A DNA stretch of 64,000 nucleotides from Pedobacter lusitanus (lineage in GTDB: Bacteria > Bacteroidota > Bacteroidia > Sphingobacteriales > Sphingobacteriaceae): the NCBI RefSeq assembly GCF_040026395.1, contig NZ_CP157278.1, positions 5,084,001 through 5,148,000 on the forward strand, read 5' to 3'. This document shows, piece after piece, positions 52,378-61,923 of this stretch (position 1 is the first letter of the stretch; every line of letters begins with the position of its first letter). Under the pieces are notes generated by a model. That model ran no database searches and was not told the origin of the DNA. It was given only the letters and a program-made list of their open reading frames with translations. The translations under genes and the position numbers were made by a program.

Positions 52378-53511
52378 TTATATTCCATTCATTGAGAGTA
52401 AAATATCACGTATTTTATCATGTACGAACTGAATATCAATTTGATCAGTATTGCTTAATAAAATAATTCCCAGTTTCTTTTCTGGAATCAATGTCAGTAC
52501 GCTTCTGTAACCCACATCTCCTCCATCATGTGTATAGTTCATCATTCCTTTATAAGGATACATAAACCAGCTTAATCCTACGGATGCTTTTATAGTAGGG
52601 TCTACGCTAAATGTTGGTGTTATCATCATCGTATAGGTGGCAGGAGAAATAATCTGTTTGTTTTTATATTGCCCCTGATTGAGATTGGCAATTGCCCAAT
52701 GTGATAATTCCTGAATGTTTGTGTTTAAAGTAGAACTGGGTGAGTGCATTCTATTGTAGGGATATACTGAACTTACTACCGGTGGCTTATTGGTATGAGG
52801 TGAGGTACGTGGATTATTTTTGACTTCCGGGAAATAAAAACTGGACTGGTTCATTTCTAATGGGTTCAGGATATTTTCTTTGACATATTTTTCAAACGGC
52901 ATGCCGGAAACTTTTGCAATTAAATCTCCCATGACATCGTATGCTATATTACTATAATGGAATTCTGCTCCCGGATCACTAATCATTTTTTGATCAGCCA
53001 GGCTTCGGGTATATCTTTCTGCTGCCCCTTCATCTTCGATAGCTTTCTCCCATTCATAGTTTTGGACGTCTGGCATTCCCGAGGTATGATTGAGCATTTG
53101 CTTAATCGTGATTGTTTGGTAACGTCCATCATTCAGCCGGAAATAGGGCAGATAGGTAGTTAAGGGCTTATTAATGTCAAGTTTACCTTTTTCTGCAAGC
53201 TGCATTACTGCAGCTGCAGTAAATGTTTTGGATATGGAGGCAATGTGAAAATTGTGCCATGGTTCTAATTTTTCTTTGGTTTGTACATTGGTAACCCCAA
53301 ATCCTTTGCTGTAAACAATGTCCTGCCCGCTTGTAATCGCTATTGCGATGCCTGGAACATTGCCTGTATCAATTAGTGTTTGCAGATAATTTTCAATTTC
53401 ATGAAAGTCTTTGTGATTTTTTTGGGGTGTTGTCTGTGTAGTTTTCTTGCAGCTCAGGGTAATCATTAACAGAGCTGTAATCAGCCAAAAGCCAGTTTTT
53501 TTTGAAGTCAT
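52378..53511 (-). CDS. serine hydrolase of the class C beta-lactamase / PBP-like family
   Basis: This 377-residue lipoprotein (signal MITLSCKK, Cys21) has the penicillin-recognising fold: SISK (92-95) with the nucleophilic Ser, EFHYSNIAYDVMG with the YSN motif, and YTHDGGDVGYRS, where HDG replaces KTG as in esterase and D-aminopeptidase relatives. It is probably an esterase or peptidase in the envelope rather than a true beta-lactamase. It is monocistronic and ends in its own terminator. Confidence 0.9.
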   Translation of the reverse strand: MTSKKTGFWLITALLMITLSCKKTTQTTPQKNHKDFHEIENYLQTLIDTGNVPGIAIAITSGQDIVYSKGFGVTNVQTKEKLEPWHNFHIASISKTFTAAAVMQLAEKGKLDINKPLTTYLPYFRLNDGRYQTITIKQMLNHTSGMPDVQNYEWEKAIEDEGAAERYTRSLADQKMISDPGAEFHYSNIAYDVMGDLIAKVSGMPFEKYVKENILNPLEMNQSSFYFPEVKNNPRTSPHTNKPPVVSSVYPYNRMHSPSSTLNTNIQELSHWAIANLNQGQYKNKQIISPATYTMMITPTFSVDPTIKASVGLSWFMYPYKGMMNYTHDGGDVGYRSVLTLIPEKKLGIILLSNTDQIDIQFVHDKIRDILLSMNGI

Positions 53512-53714
53512 TTTTTTCTCGTTTTAATGGTAATAATATCAGGATTTTATCAAATGACACCTTCAGGTTGATTTACCCTTATGTTATGCCTGAATTAATT
53601 TATATGATCATTAGATAACTGTGTCCATTAAAAGATGTAAAACTGAGATCGAAATTGTTGCCATCCTTCTGGTACCTTTACTATTGGTATTTTGAAACTC
53701 TTAATACGCAGGAT

Positions 53715-54464
53715 ATGTATAATTTAACCCTACTTTTCTTTATAGGAATGCTGGCAGGAGCAATGAATGCTGTGGCTGGGGGTGGCTCATTTATTACTTT
53801 TCCTGCATTGTTATATGCAGGTGTACCTGCTGTTTCAGCTAATGCCTCAAGCACAGCAGCTTTGTTTCCGGCTAGCCTTGTCAGTGCCTGGGAATTTAAA
53901 GAATATATCAGGCCTTTTCCTGATGTTTCGATGAAGCTGATGATTGTTTTGACATTTGCAGGTGGCTGTACAGGAGCATTGTTGTTATTACATACTACTT
54001 CTGCAAGTTTTACTGTGATTGTTCCCTGGCTGCTGTTAACAGGGGCAATGGCCTTTGCTTTCGGCAAACAACTGGGGAATCAGCTGCGAAGAAAGATCCA
54101 TATAGGAAGTGGTATCGTACTTAGCGGGCAATTTCTGCTGGGAATTTATGGCGGTTATTTTGGTGGAGCGGTTGGAATTATGATGATGGCAATGTGGAGC
54201 TTATTTGGCCTTTCTGATATTAAAGTGATCAATGCCAATAAGACCTTGTTTGTTGGTATAGCTAATGCAATAGCTGTGGTACTGTTTATTATTGCAGGAA
54301 AAGTGGCCTGGTCTGAGACCTGTGTGATGCTGATAGCAACGATATTGGGTGGTTACTTTGGGGCAAGATATACGAAACAGATGAATCCTGTTAAACTGCG
54401 GATGTCAGTCATTATTTTTAATTTCGTTATAACGGCAATATTTTTTATACGAGTATATCTTTAA
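53715..54464 (+). CDS. TauE/SafE-type anion permease
   Basis: This 249-residue protein has about eight membrane helices and the family's signature MLAGAMNAVAGGGSFITFPALL (about 10-31, quoted here only as a region) with a second glycine-rich repeat GIYGGYFGGAVGIMMM near residue 139. The family exports sulfite, sulfonates or related anions. I chose the ATG at 53715, preceded by AGGA; an ATG 60 bp upstream gives an unconvincing N-terminus. It stands alone. Confidence 0.9.
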   Translation: MYNLTLLFFIGMLAGAMNAVAGGGSFITFPALLYAGVPAVSANASSTAALFPASLVSAWEFKEYIRPFPDVSMKLMIVLTFAGGCTGALLLLHTTSASFTVIVPWLLLTGAMAFAFGKQLGNQLRRKIHIGSGIVLSGQFLLGIYGGYFGGAVGIMMMAMWSLFGLSDIKVINANKTLFVGIANAIAVVLFIIAGKVAWSETCVMLIATILGGYFGARYTKQMNPVKLRMSVIIFNFVITAIFFIRVYL

Positions 54465-54697
54465 AAGATCAGGAAGAATCGAATACTATAGTAAATTCCT
54501 ACAGGGTTATTTACACAGAGATACTTCTTCTGATCTGTCGTATGTAAAAAACTGTGGGATAAAATCTTGCCGGGCCTCTTATGGTTATGGAGACCAGAGA
54601 TATTTGATAAACAAAAATATTTTACCGCATTTTTGTATTTTGGTCTAATCAATAACAAACAGTTATAGGCCGGATTCTTACTGAACTGACATACCGT

Positions 54698-55558
54698 ATG
54701 AAACTTAAATTAAGAGATGAAAACACTGGAGGAGAATTGTTTTTCTTCAGAGAAGAACCAGGTTTTGACAGGTTGTCTTTTACCAGAGATCAGTATAATA
54801 AGTATTTTACTATAGTATGGAATCCATCGGAAAACCAGATCGTTATTATTGATGGTGTTGAGCATGAATTCCCGGCAAATACCTTATTGACGCTTTTGTT
54901 CAACCAGACTTTTAGTTTTAGGGATTCATCTTCGCTCGTGGTATGGCAGTTCAACCGGGAATTTTACTGCATTATCGACCATGATAGTGAGGTGAGCTGT
55001 GTTGGTTTTCTATTTAGCAGTACTGACCATTTGCTGATTAAGTTAAATGATCAGGCCAGCAAAAAGCTGATTTTATTATCCGAAATCTTTGCTGAAGAAT
55101 TTAAGACTTCAGATCAGATCCAAAATGAGATGATGCTGATCCTGTTAAAGAGACTGATTATTTATGTGACCCAACTGGCAAAACTGGGATATGTACCTGC
55201 CAAAAAACTGGAAGATTCCAGATTTCATATTATCCGAAAATTTAATCTTCTGGTTGAAGGACATTTCAGATCAGAACATTCTGTTAGTTACTATGCTCAG
55301 CGACTTTATAAGTCGCCTAAAACGCTATCCAATCTTTTTGCGATCTTTAACCAGAAAAGACCTTCTCAGATTATACAGGAAAGGATAACTATTGAAGCCA
55401 AAAGACTTTTATCGTATACGGACAAATCTATAAAGCATATTACTTTTGAGCTCGGATTTGAGGATGTATCCTATTTTTCTAATTTTTTCAAAAAGAACGC
55501 CGGCTCTTCGCCTTCAGACTTCAGAAGTTCGGTACAATCTGGGAAGGAAGGGAAATAA
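54698..55558 (+). CDS. AraC-family transcriptional regulator
   Basis: This 286-residue regulator has an N-terminal cupin-like domain (about 1-110) and two helix-turn-helix motifs at the C-terminus (about 185-280): SVSYYAQRLYKSPKTLSNLF and IKHITFELGFEDVSYFSNFFKKNAGSSPSDFR. It precedes a secreted alpha/beta hydrolase gene by 95 bp in the same direction and may control it. Confidence 0.92.
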   Translation: MKLKLRDENTGGELFFFREEPGFDRLSFTRDQYNKYFTIVWNPSENQIVIIDGVEHEFPANTLLTLLFNQTFSFRDSSSLVVWQFNREFYCIIDHDSEVSCVGFLFSSTDHLLIKLNDQASKKLILLSEIFAEEFKTSDQIQNEMMLILLKRLIIYVTQLAKLGYVPAKKLEDSRFHIIRKFNLLVEGHFRSEHSVSYYAQRLYKSPKTLSNLFAIFNQKRPSQIIQERITIEAKRLLSYTDKSIKHITFELGFEDVSYFSNFFKKNAGSSPSDFRSSVQSGKEGK

Positions 55559-55653
55559 CTACAACAAAACGGGACATTGGTTAATGGTCTTTGTCTGGTT
55601 TTCATCGCAACTTTGTATTGTTGATTCAAACTAAACTCTCAACAATCAAGATT

Positions 55654-56445
55654 ATGAAAAAGCAGACATTAAAAAACATTTTGAAAAGCAGTGTACTTGC
55701 TGCAACAGTAGCTTTGTCCATTGTAACAGGAGCAGTAACAAAGACTCAGGCACAGGAAATAAAGAATGTAGTACTGGTACATGGAGCATTTGCAGATGGG
55801 TCAGGCTATAAAGGCGTTTATGAATCGCTTACTAAACAAGGCTACCATGTTACGATCGTGCAAAACCCATTATCTTCACTGGAAGATGATGTAGCAGCAA
55901 CAAAACTGGTATTGGATAATCAGGATGGGCCAACTATACTTGCAGGACATTCCTGGGGAGGAGCTGTAATCACTCAGGCTGGTAATCATCCAAAAGTTGC
56001 AGGACTGGTTTATATTGCCGCTTTCCAGCCAGACAACGGCGAAACAGCACTTCAATGGTTCCAGACTGCTCCTCCTGCACCAGAAAATGGTGTGTTGCCT
56101 CCGAATGAAAAGGGAATTGTTTATTATGACAAAGGAAAGTTCCACGCCGGATTCTGTGGTGATCTGAGTAAAGCAGAAGCAGGTTTTATGTATGCGTCAC
56201 AAGGGGCATTTTATGCCAAATGTTTTGTAACACCTATCACTGATGCAGCATGGAGAAAGAAACCAGCTTTCGGTATTGTCGCAACTGATGATAAGAGCAT
56301 ACAACCAGATGTTCAGCGCAAGATGTACAAACGTTCCAATACTAAAGTTACTGAGATTAAAGGCAGCCACGCTGTTTATGTTTCCCAGCCAGAAAAGGTA
56401 GCCGCTGTGATCATTCAGGCAGCGAAAGAAGTATCTGGCAAATAG
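55654..56445 (+). CDS. secreted alpha/beta hydrolase
   Basis: This 263-residue protein begins with a signal peptide (about 1-34, ending TQAQ). It has the EstC-like alpha/beta hydrolase fold: VVLVHGAFADGSGYKGVYE (about 39-57), the nucleophile elbow GHSWGG (98-103, Ser100) and a C-terminal KGSHAVYVSQPEKVA with the His. I chose the ATG at 55654 (context AATCAAGATTATGAAAA) over one 63 bp upstream, which would bury the signal peptide. Substrate unknown. Confidence 0.92.
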   Translation: MKKQTLKNILKSSVLAATVALSIVTGAVTKTQAQEIKNVVLVHGAFADGSGYKGVYESLTKQGYHVTIVQNPLSSLEDDVAATKLVLDNQDGPTILAGHSWGGAVITQAGNHPKVAGLVYIAAFQPDNGETALQWFQTAPPAPENGVLPPNEKGIVYYDKGKFHAGFCGDLSKAEAGFMYASQGAFYAKCFVTPITDAAWRKKPAFGIVATDDKSIQPDVQRKMYKRSNTKVTEIKGSHAVYVSQPEKVAAVIIQAAKEVSGK

Positions 56446-56490
56446 CCTGTCAACTTTAGATTAGTATCTGGAAATTTATAATCCTCTTCC

Positions 56491-56529
56491 AAACAAAATG
56501 TCCGGAATATTAATCCGGACATTTTGTTT
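56491..56529 (+). terminator. terminator after the hydrolase gene
   Basis: A perfect 16-bp stem, AAACAAAATGTCCGGA / TCCGGACATTTTGTTT, encloses a 7-nt loop. The T-rich right arm serves as the tail. Confidence 0.8.
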
Positions 56530-56646
56530 GGAATATAACGGCTTTATTTAGCCTTTACTTATTTTATCTGCGTACATTCTACTTCGAATTAGCACCAAAT
56601 ATATACCTGATATTTTCGGACATTTGGTCTTGGCAATTATATTTAA

Positions 56647-57543
56647 ATGAAAAAGATCCTTGCATTAAACATTTTAGTGTTGAGTTTTGGATTAGCCAAA
56701 GCTCAGTCAAATAGGGAAGATATAGTTATACAGTGGCCTGAAACAGCTCAGTGGAAGCTTGATCAGTCGTTATCCATCCAGACAGATTTTTCTAAACGCC
56801 ATCAGGCATGGTACCTTAAGGATCAGGGGAAGGAAAGCTGGCAGGAAATGGTTGGAATAGTTAATGAAGACATTATAAAAAGTACAAAGAGCCTGGATAG
56901 TATTAAATTTGTTGCTGACTTATCAAATGCGAATGGTACTAATTTTAAGGTTCTTGCAGAAAAAAAGAATGGTCCTGTAACTTATAAACTGCTCAGTATA
57001 GAAAACAGGAAGTTTAAATCTGACAAGGCACCCATTTCCAGCATTGTTTACATCACAGATGGGAAAACCTGCAGACATGTAGTTATGGTTTCAGTAAAAA
57101 CGGCTAAATTTTCAGCAGATTTCCTAAAACAATGGTCAGGGATTTTGTTGCAGAGCCGGATTATTCCAACAATCTCCGGGAACTTTGAATACACAGATGA
57201 TGCTTATCTTGATATCAAAGAAACAGATGGAATCGGTACGGTCAATATTATTGCCCGTTTTAAATCAGATCAGATACAGCATTTGCTTAAAGGACAGCTC
57301 GTTAAAGTTGTTGTAGATGAATTTCCTGAACTTAGTCTTTCAGGTAAAGTATCAGAGATCAGCAAGGAGAAAAATGAAGAGAATGGATTTGTGCTTACTT
57401 CACCCGATACGCAGAGTGGTAATTTTGTGAAGATTATTCAAAGACTTCCTGTTACCATTACAGCTGAGATACCGGCAGAAGTTAAAGCTCAGCTTAAAAA
57501 TAGAATGAACTGCAGAGTCAGTGTAGCTACTACTCCAAGATAG
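56647..57543 (+). CDS. secreted protein with an isolated HlyD/EmrA-like C-terminal domain
   Basis: This 298-residue protein has a signal peptide ending AKAQ (20), an unrecognised domain (about 25-175) and a C-terminal part (about 180-298) resembling the beta-barrel domain of HlyD/EmrA membrane-fusion proteins: KGQLVKVVVDEFPELSLSGK then GNFVKIIQRLPVTI (258-271). The lipoyl domain and helical hairpin that precede this in real adaptors are missing, and no efflux pump gene is adjacent. It may be an adaptor fragment reused with another domain. A terminator follows. Confidence 0.75.
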   Translation: MKKILALNILVLSFGLAKAQSNREDIVIQWPETAQWKLDQSLSIQTDFSKRHQAWYLKDQGKESWQEMVGIVNEDIIKSTKSLDSIKFVADLSNANGTNFKVLAEKKNGPVTYKLLSIENRKFKSDKAPISSIVYITDGKTCRHVVMVSVKTAKFSADFLKQWSGILLQSRIIPTISGNFEYTDDAYLDIKETDGIGTVNIIARFKSDQIQHLLKGQLVKVVVDEFPELSLSGKVSEISKEKNEENGFVLTSPDTQSGNFVKIIQRLPVTITAEIPAEVKAQLKNRMNCRVSVATTPR

Positions 57544-57565
57544 GATATAGGTTAACAGATTAACA

Positions 57566-57599
57566 AAAAATCCTGCAGATAATTATCTGCAGGATTTTT
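57566..57599. terminator. bidirectional terminator before the tRNA cluster
   Basis: A perfect palindrome flanking TAATTA, with AAAAATCCTGCAGA on the left and TCTGCAGGATTTTT on the right, gives a T-run on both strands. It ends both the HlyD-like gene and the minus-strand tRNA transcript. Confidence 0.9.
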
Positions 57600-57607
57600 A
57601 TTTTCAG

Positions 57608-57692
57608 TACTCAGAGCGGGAATCGAACCCGCACGACTTTTAAGGTCACAGGATTTTAAGTCCTGCGTGTCTACCAGTTCCACCATCTGAGC
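57608..57692 (-). tRNA. tRNA-Leu(TAA), copy 1
   Basis: This 85-nt type II tRNA has acceptor arms GCTCAGA / TCTGAGT (one wobble at the end), a long variable arm, T-loop GTTCGATTC and anticodon loop CTTAAAA (TAA). CCA is not encoded. It is the last gene of the minus-strand cluster. Confidence 0.95.
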
Positions 57693-57740
57693 AGGTGTTA
57701 AACCTTGTAAATATAAAAACCTTCATAAAGAAGGCTTTAG

Positions 57741-57813
<73 letters not shown>

Positions 57814-57856
57814 ATTGGTATGATATTATCGGTTCTGTATAACTTTATACAGTTAG

Positions 57857-57941
57857 TACTCAGAGCGGGAATCGAACCCGCACGACTTTTAAGGTCACAG
57901 GATTTTAAGTCCTGCGTGTCTACCAGTTCCACCATCTGAGC
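57857..57941 (-). tRNA. tRNA-Leu(TAA), copy 2
   Basis: It is identical in sequence to copy 1 as far as I can read, 249 bp away. It lies between the two tRNA-Gly copies. Confidence 0.95.
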
Positions 57942-57988
57942 AGGTGTTAACCTTTTAAATAAACGCTTCCGGTAAAGAAGACATTTAG

Positions 57989-58061
<73 letters not shown>

Positions 58062-58198
58062 ATTGGTTTTAATCACATCATCCGATGGATTCCTGAACTT
58101 TGCAAGGCTTAAAACTGTATACCTTGTTTCCGTTTGGGATTGCAAATATAAGGACTTTTATATTACTGTCAAGTTATTTTTAATAAAAAAAACAGGTA

Positions 58199-58684
58199 TT
58201 AGCATAAGTTATTGTCATTCAGTACTTCAGAAATTAAATTATTTTCAAAGCCCTTCGTCATGAGATAGCTGATCAGCTTGTATTTTCTTTTATAAGGATC
58301 CTTTTCAGTTAAAACAGCTGATTTTTTTTCAGCCGCAGCAAGGATAGTTTTTAAATAATCGTCGTAATCGATCGTATTTAGCGCCTTTAAAATCATCTTT
58401 TCCGGGATCTTTTTCAGTTTGAGCCCCTGTTTGATCTTAATCTTGCCCCATTTCTTGATGTTAAATTTGCCGGAGACATAAGACATAGCGAATCTTTCTT
58501 CATTCAGAAAGTTATTCATGATGAGTTCAGTGATGACTTCTTCGACTTCATCAGGTTTTAATCCCCAGTCATAAAGTTTATTTCTGATTTCCTGTTGCGC
58601 ACGTTCCTGGTAAGCACAATAACTTTCGGCCTTAACCAAAGCCGTTCTTTTATCCAGTGCGGGTTTTGAATATTCTTTTTCCAA
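58199..58684 (-). CDS. recX: regulatory protein RecX
   Basis: This 161-residue protein restrains RecA filaments. The three-helix repeats are visible: AESYCAYQERAQQEIRNKLYDWGL (about 20-43), EEVITELIMNNFLNEERFAMSYVSGKF and GLKLKKIPEKMILKAL. Length is normal. The start is TTG at 58684; no in-frame ATG precedes the first repeat, and an in-frame stop lies 18 bp upstream. recA is not adjacent. A hairpin (58690-58725) sits immediately upstream. Confidence 0.88.
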   Translation of the reverse strand: MEKEYSKPALDKRTALVKAESYCAYQERAQQEIRNKLYDWGLKPDEVEEVITELIMNNFLNEERFAMSYVSGKFNIKKWGKIKIKQGLKLKKIPEKMILKALNTIDYDDYLKTILAAAEKKSAVLTEKDPYKRKYKLISYLMTKGFENNLISEVLNDNNLC

Positions 58685-58689
58685 TGCTT

Positions 58690-58725
58690 TTTGTACCAGC
58701 AGCTATTTATTGCTGCTAGTACAAA
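58690..58725. repeat. inverted repeat at the recX start
   Basis: TTTGTACCAGCAGC and GCTGCTAGTACAAA form a 14-bp stem with one mismatch and an 8-nt loop. On the recX strand it ends 5 nt before the TTG start and would cover the ribosome-binding region. It may control recX translation or be an old terminator. Confidence 0.6.
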
Positions 58726-58739
58726 TATCCGCATTATTC

Positions 58740-58802
58740 TCAGAGCCTGTTTAAAAAATAAGCGATAAACAATTTTATAAGCTAAACTTAAACAGGCTCT
58801 GA
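58740..58802. repeat. 63-bp element with 15-bp terminal inverted repeats
   Basis: TCAGAGCCTGTTTAA and TTAAACAGGCTCTGA are perfect inverted repeats 33 bp apart, enclosing an AT-rich core. The sequence resembles insertion-sequence ends (GAG-CTGTTTAA type). No target duplication is visible. It lies between divergent recX and murF-alr and so within or near their promoters. Confidence 0.6.
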
Positions 58803-58843
58803 TAAAAGATTAACTTTACCCCTGATTATTAGTATCCGGGTCC

Positions 58844-61303
58844 ATGAGTGAAATGAGTTATACCATTCAGCAGCTTGCTGAACTTTTAAATGTAAAATCC
58901 TTCGAAGCAAAACATTCTGCTTTAATTAATAGCCTGCTTATAGATAGTCGTGCAGTGATCAGTCCGGAAACCTCTTTGTTTTTTGCGATAGCAGCATTAC
59001 GCGACGGACATGAATTTATAGGCGAGGCCTATGCCAATGGCATTAAAAACTTCGTTATCAGTAATCCTGCATACCAGCAATCATTTCCTGATGCTAATTT
59101 TTTGTTGGTGAATGATGTCCAGGCCGCTTTACAAAAGATTGCAGCAGATCACCGCAGCAAATTTGACCTCGAGGTTATAGCCATTACAGGAAGCAATGGG
59201 AAAACTATTGTTAAAGAATGGTTATACCAGCTGTTATCAGCAGACTTTAATATTGTAAGAAGCCCAAAAAGCTTTAATTCTCAATTAGGTGTACCCTTAT
59301 CTGTCTGGCAGATTGGTAAGGAACACAATCTTGGTATCTTTGAAGCCGGTATTTCCAGAAAAGATGAAATGCAGAAACTGACAGAGATTATACAACCTCA
59401 GATTGGTATTCTGACAAATATAGGAGAGGCCCATGCTGAAGGTTTCGCATCGCCTCAGGAAAAGCTGAAAGAGAAACTAAAGTTGTTTACAGGTGTCGAT
59501 CTGCTGATTTATTCTCCTGATTACACTGGTGCAATAGCTTCGGCTGATCTGCCCGGAGCGCATAAATTTTCCTGGAGCACAAAAGGCAATGCCGATTTGT
59601 CTGTTCTGCTGGTGAAACCCATCAATGGGAAAAGTTATATCAAAGCCTTTTATAAGCAGGAAGAGATCGAATGCCTGCTTCCTTTTAGCGACCGTGCCTC
59701 GATAGAGAACGGAATAATCTGCTGGGCGGCTTTATTAGCTATGGGGTATACTCCGGAGCAGGCAGGACTTCGTTTAGAAAGACTGACGGCCGTAAATATG
59801 CGTCTGGAATTAAAAAATGGAATCAATCAATGCTCTATCATTGATGATTCATATAGTGCTGACATTTCTTCGCTGGCTATAGCTCTTGATTTTTTGAATC
59901 AGCAAAACCAGCATCCCACAAAAACACTGATTTTATCTGATCTGCTGCAGACGGGGAAGGCCGATGCAGAGCTTTATCATGAAATTTCGGTTTTGCTAAA
60001 GCAAAAACAGATTAACAGACTGATCGGTATAGGCGAACATATTTCCTCGTTTGCCGCACAGTTTGATCTGCCAAAAGCATTCTACCAAAGTACAGAAGAA
60101 TTCATAGAGAAATTTCCTGCTATCCCGTTTAACAATGAAACTATTTTAGTTAAAGGTGCCAGGAGATTTGAGTTTGAAAGGATCAGTAAACTGCTTACAC
60201 AGAAAGTTCATGGAACTGTCCTGGAGATTGATTTAAATGCACTGGTCAGTAATCTGAAATTCTATAAATCAAAGCTTAAACCAGGAGTGAAAGTTATGGC
60301 TATGGTAAAAGCTTTCTCTTACGGGAGCGGGAGTTTCGAGATTGCCAATCTGTTGCAGTACCATAAAGTGGATTATCTCGCCGTTGCATATACAGATGAA
60401 GGAATTGCCTTAAGAAAAGCCGGGATCACACTGCCAATCATGGTCATGAGCCCAGAACCTTTTGCTTTTGAAGCAATTCTGAGCTATAAACTGGAACCTG
60501 AACTCTATAACATTGATATTCTGAAAGCTTTTATAGCTTTTTTACCTGATACAGAGGAAGCTTACCCGGTACATATTAAAATTGACAGTGGTATGCATCG
60601 TCTTGGATTTGAAGAACCCGATTTACCGGAACTACTGCCTTTACTGACTCAGACCAGAAAGATTAAAGTTGTTTCTGCATTTTCTCATCTGGCAGCCAGT
60701 GAAGATGAACAGCATGATGAGTTTACCGGTTATCAGCTTAAAACATATCTTCATCTCAGTTCCAGGATAAGGGAAAAACTGGATTATGATTTCATCAGAC
60801 ATATTTCCAATACTTCGGCTATTACCAGACATCCCGAAGCACAGCTGGATATGGTCAGAATAGGTATAGGATTGTATGGGTATGACAGCGGATTAAAAGA
60901 TACGAGTGGCTTACGTCCGGTAGGGGTCTTAAAAACGACCATTACACAGATTAAAACAGTTGGACCAAACGATACTATTGGTTACGGCAGGTGGGGAGTT
61001 TTACCGGAAGGAGGTACTACAGCAACGATCAAAATCGGTTATGCAGATGGCTACCGCAGATCATTTGGTAACGGCGTAGGGAAAATGCTGGTCAATGGTA
61101 AACCAGCCCCTGTAATCGGTACAATAGCGATGGATATGTGCATGCTGGATGTGACCGGGCTGGATGCTAAGATCGGAGATGAGGTTATTATCTTTAATCA
61201 TGAGCTAACTGTTACTGATTTAGCGAAACAGATTAATACGATTCCGTACGAGATTTTAACAAATATCTCTCAAAGGGTAAAACGCATATATTTTTATGAG
61301 TAG
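58844..61303 (+). CDS. bifunctional UDP-MurNAc-tripeptide:D-Ala-D-Ala ligase / alanine racemase
   Basis: This 819-residue fusion, common in Bacteroidota, joins two peptidoglycan-precursor steps. The MurF half (about 1-450) has the ATP loop TGSNGKT (115-121), NIGEAHAEGF and the IDDSYSADISS signature. The racemase half (about 456-819) has the PLP lysine in MVKAFSYGSG (Lys489), IDSGMHRLGFE, catalytic Tyr714 in TIGYGRWG and IGTIAMDMCMLD. Fusion should supply D-Ala where D-Ala-D-Ala is attached. A start at Met4 is also possible. The DUF502 gene follows by 9 bp. Confidence 0.95.
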   Translation: MSEMSYTIQQLAELLNVKSFEAKHSALINSLLIDSRAVISPETSLFFAIAALRDGHEFIGEAYANGIKNFVISNPAYQQSFPDANFLLVNDVQAALQKIAADHRSKFDLEVIAITGSNGKTIVKEWLYQLLSADFNIVRSPKSFNSQLGVPLSVWQIGKEHNLGIFEAGISRKDEMQKLTEIIQPQIGILTNIGEAHAEGFASPQEKLKEKLKLFTGVDLLIYSPDYTGAIASADLPGAHKFSWSTKGNADLSVLLVKPINGKSYIKAFYKQEEIECLLPFSDRASIENGIICWAALLAMGYTPEQAGLRLERLTAVNMRLELKNGINQCSIIDDSYSADISSLAIALDFLNQQNQHPTKTLILSDLLQTGKADAELYHEISVLLKQKQINRLIGIGEHISSFAAQFDLPKAFYQSTEEFIEKFPAIPFNNETILVKGARRFEFERISKLLTQKVHGTVLEIDLNALVSNLKFYKSKLKPGVKVMAMVKAFSYGSGSFEIANLLQYHKVDYLAVAYTDEGIALRKAGITLPIMVMSPEPFAFEAILSYKLEPELYNIDILKAFIAFLPDTEEAYPVHIKIDSGMHRLGFEEPDLPELLPLLTQTRKIKVVSAFSHLAASEDEQHDEFTGYQLKTYLHLSSRIREKLDYDFIRHISNTSAITRHPEAQLDMVRIGIGLYGYDSGLKDTSGLRPVGVLKTTITQIKTVGPNDTIGYGRWGVLPEGGTTATIKIGYADGYRRSFGNGVGKMLVNGKPAPVIGTIAMDMCMLDVTGLDAKIGDEVIIFNHELTVTDLAKQINTIPYEILTNISQRVKRIYFYE

Positions 61304-61312
61304 TTTTGTGTT

Positions 61313-61903
61313 ATGAATAGGATTGGGAAGGCACTGTTAAATTACCTGATTAAAGGGTTATTGATTGTATTGCCTATAGCGTTAAGTATTTATATAGTAA
61401 TCTGGGCTGTGACTACGGTCGATAGCTGGTTAAACGTGAATAATATTTTAGGTGTTGATCCAAGAACAGGAGAAAGCAGAAATATTCCGGGTTTAGGCCT
61501 TGCGCTGGTTATTGCCTTAATTCTGATGGCGGGAATATTTGTGACAAATTTTGTGACAGAACCCATGTATAACTGGTTCAACCGCTGGATGAACAGATTA
61601 CCTGGGTTAAATTTTATCTATTCTTCGATTAAAGATCTTACCGAGGCATTTGTTGGGGACGAAAAGAAATTTAACCACCCTGTTTTGGTGGAGATCACTG
61701 CTGATATTAAAAGAATTGGATTTTTAACACAAAATGATCTGTCGTCAATTGGTTTGCCGGGAGATTGTGTGGTTTATTTTCCTTTTTCCTACTCTTTTGC
61801 TGGACAGGTTTGTGTTGTCTCTAAAGACAAGATCAAAGAATTGAAAATGAATGCGGCTGATGCAATGAAATTAGTTGTATCAGGAGGGGTTAGTCATATC
61901 TAA
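61313..61903 (+). CDS. DUF502-family membrane protein
   Basis: This 196-residue protein has two N-terminal membrane helices (about 13-31 and 58-79) and a conserved soluble C-terminal domain with NFIYSSIKDLTEAF and GLPGDCVVYFPFSYSFAGQVCVV, typical of DUF502. Its function is unknown in bacteria. It lies 9 bp after murF-alr and is probably co-transcribed. Confidence 0.92.
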   Translation: MNRIGKALLNYLIKGLLIVLPIALSIYIVIWAVTTVDSWLNVNNILGVDPRTGESRNIPGLGLALVIALILMAGIFVTNFVTEPMYNWFNRWMNRLPGLNFIYSSIKDLTEAFVGDEKKFNHPVLVEITADIKRIGFLTQNDLSSIGLPGDCVVYFPFSYSFAGQVCVVSKDKIKELKMNAADAMKLVVSGGVSHI

Positions 61904-61923
61904 CCCCTGCTTACATTTAAGAT

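Noticed and set aside
52378..53511. True class C beta-lactamase (resistance gene)
   Set aside because: The third motif is HDG in place of KTG and the protein is a lipoprotein, which points to an esterase or peptidase relative.
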